This document shows positions 7,175 through 15,349 of a stretch of DNA of 35,969 bases, one piece after another; position 1 is the stretch's first letter, and each line of letters opens with the position of its first letter. Under the pieces are notes generated by a model that had not been told where the DNA came from, ran no database searches, and saw only the letters and a program-made list of their open reading frames with translations. The DNA is from Saprospiraceae bacterium (GTDB lineage Bacteria > Bacteroidota > Bacteroidia > Chitinophagales > Saprospiraceae), in NCBI GenBank assembly GCA_022841505.1, contig JALHRK010000022.1:1-35969 (forward strand). The letters run 5' to 3'. Position numbers and translations under genes: made by a program.

Positions 7175-9568
7175 CTAACGCGCAACGCAAAACCGCCTCG
7201 CTGCCGTCTTCTTCCCATCCGCCTCAATCTGGTAGAAATAAACCCCGCTTTCCCAGGCGGATAAATCAATTCTAAGGGTCTGTTTCAAAACAGCGTTATC
7301 CAGCGCTTGTTGCCACACCTGTTGTCCCAATGCATTGAAAAAAAGTAGGTTGCTTTGAGGAACTTGCAGGTCGGCTGCTTTTTCTATTTCGATAAATGTA
7401 TAGTTTCGGGCCGGGTTGGGGTAACTTTGCACAAGCCGAAATTGAGTAGCGGGCAAGGGTTGAACTGAAGTGAGCAGGGTATCTGTCTGGTAAATGGATA
7501 GGTCATCAAAATAAAACCCGTCGTTGTTGTTGAACCCGTCTGAAGCCAACAAAAAACGCACCGACAATTGGTCGCCGGGCTGCACATACGGCGTCAGGTT
7601 CATTTCTTCGGCTACCCATTCCTGATTGATTCCGTCATAAATGGGTTCATCAAAGCTTTGAAACTGCCCGCCTGTGGTGGTGTATTTTCCACAAACCGGA
7701 ATGTATTCGTTGCCATTGACTGAAATCTGTACCTGAGCGTAATCGTAATTGGGTTCAATGTCCCAACGGGCACGGAAAAACAGTAAAGCCTGATCAAAAT
7801 CGGTCAGGGTCAGTGGTTCGTTCAATTCCAGAATAGTAAAGGCATTGTTTGCATAATTCTCATTCGGTGAATCAGTTATGCTGGTTGGGAATGAAAAATA
7901 AGCTTCGTCCGTAGTTCCCCAGACAGAAGGAGTCGTCCAGTTTTCAAGCGTATTGCCCTGTTCTTCAAATACCGCCGGTGAATTCATAAAAATGCCGCGC
8001 ACCGTATCCAGCTTTGTGTAAAAACCATTGTCGAGCGTCAGCAAAAAAAGTATTTCTTCGCCCTCTCGCATGTTGCTGTTGAGGGAATAAGAAATGGCGT
8101 CTTCAACCGTCTCAAAAGCAGCCGGTTGCAAAACTTTGGGGAGCCCCGTGGCCACCACATTGGCGCTGATGGGAGAAAGCGAAACGGTGAACGGGCCGTT
8201 AGCCAGGCCGTAGCGCTTTAGTTTGAACATAATTTCCCCCTGAGTTGCCGTAATTACAGGGTCATTGATGGCCGAAAGCACCCCGTAGCGATGGGGTAGG
8301 GCTGCCGTCGTCAAATTCATGAGCATGGTTGCTTTGCAATTTGGGAGGATATCCGAAACCGGCGGCCAGAAACCTTCCGTGCCCACTTCCGGTGTCATTG
8401 AATAAATGCGGGGTTTGATGGCCGCTTCGCCATACATCCAGTCGTCGGAGTTACCGTTTACTACGTAGCCCACCGTTTCGGTTCCGGTGCCTGCCCGAAA
8501 ATTGTTTTGCAGGGTCATCGCTTCCGCGAAAGCGCTGAACGTTTCGGCCTCGGCCGTTGGCGTGTCGGAATACCCCCAGGGATACACCAGCAGGTTGCCA
8601 TAGGTATGGTAATTCAATGCCGTGATGAACTTCCGTTGGTAACAAAAATCTCTGACTGCTTTTGTTTCCGGTTCAGAAAACGGGCCGGTGCCGCGGTAAA
8701 CGGCCGACGGTGGCGTAGACGAGGAGCCGACGTTATCAAACCCCCACTGATAGCCATAGTTCCGGTTCAAATCAACGCCGAGCGTATTGTCGTAATTTAC
8801 CTTGCGGTTTTTGCGCCAAAGACCGCCTCCGTTTGGGTTGGTAAATTCATTGTAGAGGTACCCGTCAGGATTCACACAAGGAATAAAATACAGTGCCGTA
8901 TTGTTGACCAAAAACTGAACTTCGGGATCAGTGGCATAATTTTCCAGCAGGTACCACATGAAAAAAATGAGGCTTGAAAGGCTGCCGGGTTCCCGGGCGT
9001 GGTGCAACGCGGTGTAAAGCACTTCCTTTTCCTGAAACTCCACGCTGTTCGGCTGGTCTGTAATGCGCACCCAATAGATCGGGCGTCCTTCCACACTTTG
9101 TCCTGCCTCGATGGGCGCCCGCACGCTGATGAGGTTCGGATATCGTGCGGCCATGGTATCCAAAATATCCAGCATTTCCTGGTAAGTAAAATAACCGCCC
9201 ATAGAACCAAGCTCGAATTGTGAAGGCGTTTCGTAAGGATAGCGATCCTGGCTTCCCGGGCACTCATCAGGCGGATTGCGCGAGCTACCTTCTTCATTCT
9301 GAGCTACATAATGAGCCTGTACGTCTTCAATCAGGATTTCTGTACGAAAGCCGGCTGCCCGTATTTGGGAGATTTCTTCTGATGAAAAATCGCTGATAAA
9401 AAAACGCCCGGTTGCAAATTCACCGTGGGAGACGTCAATGCCGAGTCGAGCCAATTGGAAAAGATTGCGGTCATCGAGCAATACTTTTACCCTGGAATAG
9501 GGCGCCTGCTGTGCAAAAACAGACAAACAGGCACAACAGCATAAGAGGAGTAAAGTCGCTTTTTTCAT
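7175..9568 (-). CDS. Secreted M14 zinc carboxypeptidase with T9SS sorting domain
   Basis: The start at 9568 gives a 797-residue protein with a clear signal peptide ('MKKATLLLLCCCACLSVFAQ'); the open frame continues 30 codons further upstream but without such a signal. The M14 domain spans about residues 125-430. It has zinc ligands H190 and E193 in 'HHAREPGS' and H321 in 'NYHTYGN', the substrate-binding N268-R269 in 'DLNRNY', and the likely catalytic Glu394 in 'MTPEVGTEGFWP'. A second beta-rich domain (about 560-700) resembles those found after bacterial metallopeptidases. The end ('PLPATQFRLVQSYPNPARNY' onward, about 713-797) is a T9SS sorting domain. It should remove C-terminal residues from peptides outside the cell. 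It is divergent from the lysyl oxidase-like gene, with 199 bases between the starts. Confidence 0.93.
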   Translation of the reverse strand: MKKATLLLLCCCACLSVFAQQAPYSRVKVLLDDRNLFQLARLGIDVSHGEFATGRFFISDFSSEEISQIRAAGFRTEILIEDVQAHYVAQNEEGSSRNPPDECPGSQDRYPYETPSQFELGSMGGYFTYQEMLDILDTMAARYPNLISVRAPIEAGQSVEGRPIYWVRITDQPNSVEFQEKEVLYTALHHAREPGSLSSLIFFMWYLLENYATDPEVQFLVNNTALYFIPCVNPDGYLYNEFTNPNGGGLWRKNRKVNYDNTLGVDLNRNYGYQWGFDNVGSSSTPPSAVYRGTGPFSEPETKAVRDFCYQRKFITALNYHTYGNLLVYPWGYSDTPTAEAETFSAFAEAMTLQNNFRAGTGTETVGYVVNGNSDDWMYGEAAIKPRIYSMTPEVGTEGFWPPVSDILPNCKATMLMNLTTAALPHRYGVLSAINDPVITATQGEIMFKLKRYGLANGPFTVSLSPISANVVATGLPKVLQPAAFETVEDAISYSLNSNMREGEEILFLLTLDNGFYTKLDTVRGIFMNSPAVFEEQGNTLENWTTPSVWGTTDEAYFSFPTSITDSPNENYANNAFTILELNEPLTLTDFDQALLFFRARWDIEPNYDYAQVQISVNGNEYIPVCGKYTTTGGQFQSFDEPIYDGINQEWVAEEMNLTPYVQPGDQLSVRFLLASDGFNNNDGFYFDDLSIYQTDTLLTSVQPLPATQFRLVQSYPNPARNYTFIEIEKAADLQVPQSNLLFFNALGQQVWQQALDNAVLKQTLRIDLSAWESGVYFYQIEADGKKTAARRFCVAR

Positions 9569-9633
9569 GAGAAGATTTGATTTGAATGCGTACAAAGGGA
9601 AACCGGGCCAGGAACAAAGATCCGGTTGCGGTG

Positions 9634-9641
9634 CAAAGATA
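9634..9641 (-). promoter_or_regulatory. -7 promoter element for the M14 carboxypeptidase gene
   Basis: On the minus strand this reads TATCTTTG, a full match to TAnnTTTG, followed by C as is common in this phylum. It lies 65 bases upstream of the chosen start and so supports the start at 9568 rather than the longer frame, whose start at 9658 lies upstream of this element. Confidence 0.5.
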
Positions 9642-9732
9642 ATAACCTGCCCCATCAAAGCCAGGGTGTGCGGGTTTTCTGTCAGCCAACATTCAAAAAG
9701 AAGCTTATGCTTAATGGGTAAAATGAAATACG

Positions 9733-9740
9733 TAACTTTC
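9733..9740 (+). promoter_or_regulatory. Possible -7 element for the lysyl oxidase-like gene
   Basis: TAACTTTC matches TAnnTTTG at seven of eight positions and lies 27 bases before the chosen ATG at 9768. A -33 element is not evident. It would exclude the upstream in-frame ATGs from the transcript. Confidence 0.35.
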
Positions 9741-9767
9741 GCCGCAACTTTTCACAACCCAATACTC

Positions 9768-12182
9768 ATGGCAAAAAAATACCTCTTCTCTGTTTTTGCG
9801 GCTTTCTGTTTTATTATAGCCGTTCCTGTTACAGCCGGCGCGCAACCGGCTTGTCCCAACGGACAATCTTCCATCATTGTCAGTATCCTGACGGATGGGT
9901 ACGGCTACGAAATTTCCTGGTCGGTCATTGGTGCTAACGGCACAGTTTACCACCAAACCAATACCCAGACTTACGCCAACAATACCTTGTACCAAACCCA
10001 GGTTTGCGTCCCGGCGGAAGAATGCGTTACGGTTAATATTCGCGACACCTATGGCGATGGCATCCTGGCGCCAGGCTATTTCAACATCGTGCAGGACGGC
10101 GAACTCATCGCCAGCGGAGGGAATAATTACAATTATACCTTCTCCGTGACCGCCGGGTGCGCAGCCGGGCAAATCTGCAACCTCGCTGACACCATCATCG
10201 AGGGCGTATACCAAACGGCCTTCGACGAGCATTGGTATGTGTTTATTCCGGATTCGACCGGTTCTTATTTGGTTTCTACCTGCGGATTGGATACCTGTGA
10301 TACCAAAATCTGGATTTACGATCAATGCCCGGCCAATGGCGGCGCAGCCGACAATACCGGCACCATTTTCTACGATGACGACAAAGGCGGGTGCACGCCT
10401 CAGGCAAACGTAAACGGCTATTTTGAAGCCGGTTCAATCTATTACATCCGCATTGGAGACAAAGACGATGCCTGCGGAGACACCATTACCTGGGAAGTCC
10501 AATACCTTGGGCCCATCGTCGGTTGTACGGATTTGGGTTCCTGTAATTTCAACCCCTTGGCAACCGTAGACGATGGTTCCTGCTTACCGCAAACCCACCC
10601 TGATTGCCCGGAAGGGCCGGACTTGCTGGTACACCAGCAGACGTTGGCCAGCAGCATCTACCTCACCACGATCAATTCTACTGACCCCTGCTTAGTGGCG
10701 GAAGGATGCCTCCGGGGCTACGGCCAGCGCGATATTATTCGCTTTTCCACGCGCATTGACAACATTGGCGAAAAAGACTATTTCATTGGCGTTCCTGCTT
10801 TTGGCAATCCGCAATTTACTTACGACAATTGCCACAACCATTTCCATTACGATGGTTATGCTGAATATTTGCTTTTTGACAGCGAAGGCAATTCAAGTCC
10901 GGTTGGTTATAAAAATGGTTTTTGTGTACTCGATTTGTTCTGCCCGAACGGTGGTTTGGCCAAATACGGCTGCGGCAATATGGGGATTTCTGTAGGCTGC
11001 GCCGACGAATACAGCTCCGGCCTGCCCTGCCAGTGGATTGACGTGACGGATACGCCCGATGGCACCTACCTTTTTGTGACCCGCGTGAATTGGGACAACG
11101 CGCCCGATGCCTTAGGCCGTGTGGAAAAAGATACCATCAACAACTGGGCGCAGGTATGTATAACGCTGGATCGCTCTTCCGGCGCCTTGCAAATGACGGT
11201 GGACGCCAATTGCGCGCCGTTTGTTGATTGCGCGGGAACGCCGTATGGCAGCGCCCGCCCGGACTGCAACGGCGACTGCAACGGCACGGCGCAGATTGGC
11301 GACCTCGATGCAAATAGCTTACAAGAGGTCAACGATGCAGTAGCCTACGTGGAAGCCATCTTAGCCGACGACATCGAAGCGGCGCCCTGCAACGATCTCA
11401 ACGGCGATGGCGAAATTACCGTATTTGATGCGTCGCTGCTGGCCAGCTGCATCAACTACGGCACGGGGCACCTGCACGAGGGAACCGGCGAACACAACCA
11501 TTGCAATTTTCCTTTTGGGGTGAATAATCCCAACGACACGGTGGCCCTCAGCATCATTGCCGCAGATTTTGAACAAGGATATATTGACATCGGCATCCGC
11601 AACCCGCAGTCGCGTATCAACTCTTACCAGTTCCAGTTGGAAGGCGCGATGATCATGGAGGTGGAAAACTTAGTGGATCCTGCCGTTTACCCGATTGCGC
11701 CGCATGCAAACATTGCAGACGCCATGGTGATCGGTATTTCTTACCAGGATTCAATGATCAACAAGTCGGGCGACGTGCAGCCGCTTTGCCGCATTCGTTT
11801 GTTTGAAATCACCGCGGATACAATTTGCATCAAACAGGTGATCTCGGCAGTGAACAGCAACCAGGAACAGGCTTTTGCTTTTGTGGAAGGGGATTGCGTA
11901 GTTGCGCCCATTGTTGCGACTTTTGAGCCGCAGACGCAGCTTTCTGTTCAAATCCAGCCGAACCCGAGTTCCGGCAATGCGTTGCTGCGTTTCGACAACC
12001 CGAACCGGCAAAGCTTCCAACTCCTGCTGCTTGACGCAAATGGCCGCGTGGTAGGACAATACGAAAAAATTACCGGCAACGAAGTCGCGCTGAATGCCAC
12101 GAACCTGCCTAATGGCGTGTACGCTTACCGCCTGATTGGGGAATCGGTGAGTGCTGCCGGGCGTTGGGTAATTCAGCGGTAG
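9768..12182 (+). CDS. Secreted lysyl oxidase-domain protein with dockerin-like EF-hands and T9SS sorting domain
   Basis: The start at 9768 gives an 804-residue protein with a signal peptide ('MAKKYLFSVFAAFCFIIAVP' then 'VTAGAQ'). The open frame extends 67 codons upstream, but that part overlaps the divergent promoter region. Residues 27-250 are beta-rich modules; 252-272 is a Cys motif 'GCTDLGSCNFNPLATVDDGS'. Residues 283-470 match the lysyl oxidase catalytic domain: copper motif 'DNCHNHFHYDGYAEY' (C355-H356-x-H358-x-H360), then 'YKNGFCVLD' with Lys382, then 'GCADEYSSGLPCQWIDVTD' with Tyr415. Lys382 and Tyr415 align with the pair that forms the lysine tyrosylquinone cofactor in animal enzymes. 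Two dockerin/EF-hand-like loops follow (about 499-532 and 541-563, 'DLNGDGEITVFD'), then a His-rich 'HLHEGTGEHNHC', and a T9SS sorting domain (about 722-804). Predicted role: copper amine oxidase acting on lysine or amines outside the cell; the substrate is unknown. Confidence 0.9.
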   Translation: MAKKYLFSVFAAFCFIIAVPVTAGAQPACPNGQSSIIVSILTDGYGYEISWSVIGANGTVYHQTNTQTYANNTLYQTQVCVPAEECVTVNIRDTYGDGILAPGYFNIVQDGELIASGGNNYNYTFSVTAGCAAGQICNLADTIIEGVYQTAFDEHWYVFIPDSTGSYLVSTCGLDTCDTKIWIYDQCPANGGAADNTGTIFYDDDKGGCTPQANVNGYFEAGSIYYIRIGDKDDACGDTITWEVQYLGPIVGCTDLGSCNFNPLATVDDGSCLPQTHPDCPEGPDLLVHQQTLASSIYLTTINSTDPCLVAEGCLRGYGQRDIIRFSTRIDNIGEKDYFIGVPAFGNPQFTYDNCHNHFHYDGYAEYLLFDSEGNSSPVGYKNGFCVLDLFCPNGGLAKYGCGNMGISVGCADEYSSGLPCQWIDVTDTPDGTYLFVTRVNWDNAPDALGRVEKDTINNWAQVCITLDRSSGALQMTVDANCAPFVDCAGTPYGSARPDCNGDCNGTAQIGDLDANSLQEVNDAVAYVEAILADDIEAAPCNDLNGDGEITVFDASLLASCINYGTGHLHEGTGEHNHCNFPFGVNNPNDTVALSIIAADFEQGYIDIGIRNPQSRINSYQFQLEGAMIMEVENLVDPAVYPIAPHANIADAMVIGISYQDSMINKSGDVQPLCRIRLFEITADTICIKQVISAVNSNQEQAFAFVEGDCVVAPIVATFEPQTQLSVQIQPNPSSGNALLRFDNPNRQSFQLLLLDANGRVVGQYEKITGNEVALNATNLPNGVYAYRLIGESVSAAGRWVIQR

Positions 12183-12312
12183 GGTGTCTGGTTTTATAGT
12201 TCGATAGCTGCGTTATGCGGAGGGCCAAAATCGGTCATCCCGTCCGGCGGGCGGGACTCCCGTTTTTGGCCCTCCGCATGCCTTGCTCTCAAACTCTAAA
12301 AAGCAGACACCC
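12182..12312. repeat. 131-bp nested palindrome starting at the lysyl oxidase stop codon
   Basis: A perfect 16-bp inverted repeat (12215-12230 with 12264-12279) sits inside an outer 14-bp pair (12182-12195 with 12299-12312, one mismatch). The bases between also pair imperfectly (ttttatagttcgatag against ctctcaaactctaaaa). The centre is a further GC-rich palindrome around cgtccggcgggcgggac. The first base is the G of the TAG stop. It could be a large terminator, a MITE-like element or a REP-type element. Confidence 0.85.
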
Positions 12313-12497
12313 GACTAAGTGGATAGACGATAGTTAGGGGCTCTTTTATAGTCCGATTGCTACAGTACGCTCGACCGGTCCTGTAGGGACCTAATGCCGG
12401 TAGCCCCAGAGCACGTCGTATGGTTTCGTGCCGTAGGTACGCAATGTCGGTATTTTGCGTACCTACGGTTTCTGAACCATGTCGAAGGACTAAATAG
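12183..12497. other. Gene-free gap made almost wholly of palindromes
   Basis: Between the lysyl oxidase-like gene (+) and the broken T9SS gene (-) there are two long palindromes (12182-12312 and 12413-12488) joined by a stretch with smaller inverted repeats such as aggggct/agcccc. The minus-strand open frame that crosses this region overlaps the pseudogene in another frame and has no protein features. Confidence 0.65.
12413..12488. repeat. Second long palindrome in the same gap
   Basis: A perfect 14-bp inverted repeat (ccgtaggtacgcaa at 12431-12444 with 12455-12468) is extended outward by partly paired flanks (atggttt...aaccat). It lies directly beyond the stop codon of the broken T9SS gene on the minus strand, where it could act as its terminator. 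Confidence 0.8.
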
Positions 12498-13141
12498 CTA
12501 CAGTTTAACAAACCGCTGCAACGGGAATATTTTTCCTTCCGAAAGTACTTGCAACAGATACACACCCGCTGGCCATTCTGACACAGAAAGCGAGATGGAA
12601 GCGTCCATGACCTCCTTTTGAACGTCCTGCACCAATCGCCCCTGTATGTCGAATATGCGCACCTGCACATCGCCAACCGGCGATGCGGTGATGCGCACCT
12701 CCAGCTCGGTTGAAGCAGGATTGGGAGACAACAATATTTGAAGATTTTCCGTTGTGGGACCGTCTGTTGAAGTGCTGATGTCACAAGGAGCATCGCCCCA
12801 AAAATTAATGGTACCTGCGACAGGTGATTCATAGCAATTAAGCTTGATGAACCCTTCTTCTGCTATAAGACAAAGCGTAGAATAAAAGTGAATGAAACGA
12901 GCATTGCCAATGCCTTCATAGATGACGACTCCACCAGACCACTCTTCGCTCCAACTTACCCGATATTTCAAATGTTGTGTTTTTACCTAGATTCCGTTAA
13001 ATTCAGTATATGTAATCCGGATACGCCGGTATCCCACCAGGTTTCATAATAATACTTTGCCCCTACTGGCGCCCATTCCAGTTGAGCTTTTGCAGAACCG
13101 AGACAAAAAAGAATGACACAGAGTAAAGCGATTTTTTTCAT
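12498..13141 (-). pseudogene. Broken T9SS secreted protein gene (frameshift, probably internal deletion)
   Basis: Reading from 13141 the minus strand encodes a signal peptide and start of a secreted protein, 'MKKIALLCVILFCLGSAKA' then 'QLEWAPVGAKYYYETWWDTG', which stops after 52 codons at a TAA near 12984-12986. In another frame, open from about 12984 to 12498, the rest continues: 'EGIGNARFIHFY', 'GFIKLNCYES', then a T9SS sorting domain with 'ILLSPNPASTELEVRI' and 'PAGVYLLQVLSEGKIFPLQ'. The two halves together resemble a common family of Bacteroidota secreted proteins that begins 'WAPVGAKYYY' and is usually longer (about 300 residues or more), so a middle part seems missing as well as the frame being shifted. 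The second half alone would need a TTG start at 12971 and has no signal peptide. A sequencing error could explain the shift but not the short length. Confidence 0.75.
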
Positions 13142-13332
13142 GGTTGTATTTTTGGGTTTGACCTGAAGTTGATTGATTAAAGATATTTGTTTTCAATCAA
13201 TTACGCTGGTTCATATCTTGGTTTGTCGTTGAAATTCCAGGCGCTTGTCTGTGGTTTGACAAAATTATTAGCACTCAATCCCCTGCTTTGCCTACACCTG
13301 CAATACAACTAAGGTAAAGCCTGCCTTCATTA

Positions 13333-13364
13333 TTTGGAAACAAATTGAGCAGTAGGTAATTTTG
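13333..13364 (+). promoter_or_regulatory. Complete Bacteroidota-type promoter for the acetyltransferase gene
   Basis: TTTG at 13333-13336 and TAATTTTG at 13357-13364 are separated by 20 bases, a full match to the sigma-70 (RpoD) consensus of this phylum, TTTG-N19-21-TAnnTTTG. The ATG at 13384 follows 19 bases after the -7 element, giving a very short leader. Confidence 0.7.
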
Positions 13365-13383
13365 CCCTGATAAAATCATCCTT

Positions 13384-13824
13384 ATGCCCTTTCAAATTGA
13401 CACCATACATCCATCCGAATTTTCTGTGATGGCGGATTTGTGGGAAGCATCTGTTCGGGCAACGCACCATTTCCTGACAGAAGCGGACATTGCTTTCTTC
13501 AAACCATTGTTAAGCAGGTATTTTGAAGCGGTCGAACTGGCCAGCGTGCGCGACGAAAATGGCCGGATGCTTGGATTTTCAGGTATTGCAGCCGGAAAAC
13601 TCGAAATGCTTTTTGTACACCCCGAGGCGATGGGCAAAGGGATTGGGAAAGCGCTTTTGCAACACGCCATTGAGCATGGAAACGTGACCGAAGTAGACGT
13701 CAACGAAGACAACCCGCAGGCTGTTGGTTTTTATGAGCATTCAGGTTTCCGAACCATGAGCCGCTCTGAGTTGGATGGCATGGGCAAACCGTTTCCGATT
13801 CTTCACATGGCACTAAAAGCGTGA
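13384..13824 (+). CDS. GNAT-family N-acetyltransferase, YjaB-like
   Basis: The 146-residue protein has the GNAT fold pattern: an N-terminal region with 'ASVRATHHFL', the acetyl-CoA loop 'LFVHPEAMGKGIGKALLQHA' (about 76-95), and the C-terminal 'NVTEVDVNEDNPQAVGFYEH' followed by 'SGFRTMSRSELDGMGKPFPI'. The pattern 'VDATHDFL...NVNEQN.QAVGFYKK.GF..GRSE.D..GKPYPLLN' of E. coli YjaB is closely matched, so this belongs to that subfamily. It should transfer an acetyl group from acetyl-CoA to an amine; the target is not known. It is preceded by its own promoter and is followed by an independent gene with a separate promoter-like element. Confidence 0.9.
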   Translation: MPFQIDTIHPSEFSVMADLWEASVRATHHFLTEADIAFFKPLLSRYFEAVELASVRDENGRMLGFSGIAAGKLEMLFVHPEAMGKGIGKALLQHAIEHGNVTEVDVNEDNPQAVGFYEHSGFRTMSRSELDGMGKPFPILHMALKA

Positions 13825-13883
13825 TGCTGGCAGGTCTGCCTTTACTTTCTCTGACAATCTCTCTTTGGGAAGGGCGTTATGTT

Positions 13884-13891
13884 TATTTTTG
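13884..13891 (+). promoter_or_regulatory. -7 promoter element for the thioredoxin-fold protein gene
   Basis: TATTTTTG matches TAnnTTTG and is followed by C. A TTTG at 13864-13867 lies 16 bases upstream, a little closer than usual. The ATG at 13922 is 30 bases downstream, which favours that start. Confidence 0.5.
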
Positions 13892-13921
13892 CGCTTGCAG
13901 ACAAAATAATCGCGTTTGGTT

Positions 13922-15346
13922 ATGAAAAATAGATTGACCTTTTTCTTTTGTATATTATGCTTCACCGCCGCCCTCCGCGCCCAAACCGGCTGTGAAATCC
14001 AGATCAACATCGCCGGCTACACCCACGACACCCTCTGGTTTGGCCACACGGTTGGTAAGCGCGCCGAGCCGGAATTTTTCGCCCTGCGGCAACCCGACGG
14101 AGGTTTCCTGTTGAAAAGCAACGCCCCCCTTCCGCAAGGCATGTACGCCCTGATTATGAAGCGGAACGCCGGGGCAAACTACCAGCACACGCCTTGCTGG
14201 ATCGCGGATGGGCAGCGCAAGTTTGCTGTTAAGGCCGATTACAACCAATTGTTCAATACCATCGCGTTTACCGACGCGAAAGAAAATGAAATCCTGTACG
14301 AATACCTCCGGAACTACCACGAAATGACCGACCGCTTAGATTCGGCCACAGATAAATGGAAGGAAGCTCTTGATGGGAATACCTTTAAATCGAAAATGAT
14401 TGCTGAAACGGCGCTGAATCAATACCAATCGGCCTTCATGCGGCAGTACCCGGGCACCCTGACCGCAAAATTGGTGGAACAGACCTTATTCCTCCTGCCA
14501 CCCCCGGCCACAAAGCCGTACATCAGCCTTGAAGCGGAAGCCGATTCACATTTTCAATGGCAAAAACAGCATTATTTTGACCGCATGAACTTAGCCGGCG
14601 AAGATTTTCTGCGCCAACCGCTTTGGCTTGACCGCACAGATTTTTACGTCACCAAACTCCCGCCTCCATACCCCGACAGCATGATCCAGCAGTTGGAAAC
14701 GGTATTCAAAAAACTCGAACCCAACCGCGAAGCTTACCGATACTATTTCCGCTACATGATGAATTCACTGAGCCGCATGAGCCGCTACCGCACCGACGAG
14801 GTCTTTGTACATTTCGTGCGGAAATATGTAGATAAAGGAAAAGCAAACTGGATATCGGAAAGCGACCTTGGAAAGTACAAAACGGATGCAAATCGCATGG
14901 AACCGCTCTTTGCCGGGAAAAAAGCGCCCAACGTGACGCTTTATGACAAAGACAACAAGGAAGTCTCATTGTACGACATTGAGTCGTCCTATATCCTCAT
15001 TGCCTTCTGGCGCTACGATTGTTCGCACTGCAACAAAGAAATGCCGGTGGTCAAACGGGTGGTTGAAAAATTCCAGTCGAAGGGCGTGAAGGTACTTTCC
15101 GTTTGTGGCAACAGCAGCGAAGCAAACCTGCCCAAGTGCTGGGAATTTGTTGACCGCCATGCCCTGCCTGCCGATTGGATGCACGTGGCCGATCCATTGG
15201 GCCGCTCGCGGTTTTCGTCTTTGTTTAACGTCAGCGGTTATCCCCGGTTGTTTTTGTTGGATGCGGATAAAAAGATTTTGTACAAGCAGGGTGGGGAGGC
15301 TTCGGAGGAGACGATGAGTCGGGTGTTTGGGGAACTTATGGAGTAG
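13922..15346 (+). CDS. Secreted thioredoxin-fold (TlpA/AhpC-TSA) protein with DUF5106-like N-terminal part
   Basis: The 474-residue product begins with a signal peptide ('MKNRLTFFFCILCFTAALRA'); the frame is open for two codons before this ATG (TTG GTT). The N-terminal half (about 25-330) is the DUF4369/DUF5106-type region that precedes thioredoxin domains in many Bacteroidota envelope proteins. The C-terminal domain (about 335-474) is a TlpA-like thioredoxin fold with active-site Cys367-Ser-His-Cys370 in 'FWRYDCSHCNKEMPVVK' and the cis-proline loop 'VSGYPRLFLLD'. It probably reduces or exchanges disulphides outside the cytoplasm. It converges on aroC with only three bases between the stop codons. 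Confidence 0.87.
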   Translation: MKNRLTFFFCILCFTAALRAQTGCEIQINIAGYTHDTLWFGHTVGKRAEPEFFALRQPDGGFLLKSNAPLPQGMYALIMKRNAGANYQHTPCWIADGQRKFAVKADYNQLFNTIAFTDAKENEILYEYLRNYHEMTDRLDSATDKWKEALDGNTFKSKMIAETALNQYQSAFMRQYPGTLTAKLVEQTLFLLPPPATKPYISLEAEADSHFQWQKQHYFDRMNLAGEDFLRQPLWLDRTDFYVTKLPPPYPDSMIQQLETVFKKLEPNREAYRYYFRYMMNSLSRMSRYRTDEVFVHFVRKYVDKGKANWISESDLGKYKTDANRMEPLFAGKKAPNVTLYDKDNKEVSLYDIESSYILIAFWRYDCSHCNKEMPVVKRVVEKFQSKGVKVLSVCGNSSEANLPKCWEFVDRHALPADWMHVADPLGRSRFSSLFNVSGYPRLFLLDADKKILYKQGGEASEETMSRVFGELME

Positions 15347-15349
15347 GAA

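Noticed and set aside
9567-9767. 67-codon N-terminal extension of the lysyl oxidase-like protein
   Set aside because: It would put a long Cys- and Lys-containing segment before a clear signal peptide, and it overlaps the divergent promoter region and the start of the M14 gene.
12296-12832. 178-codon minus-strand open frame
   Set aside because: It overlaps the T9SS sorting-domain coding frame and the palindromes, and its product is rich in Cys and Arg with no domain pattern.
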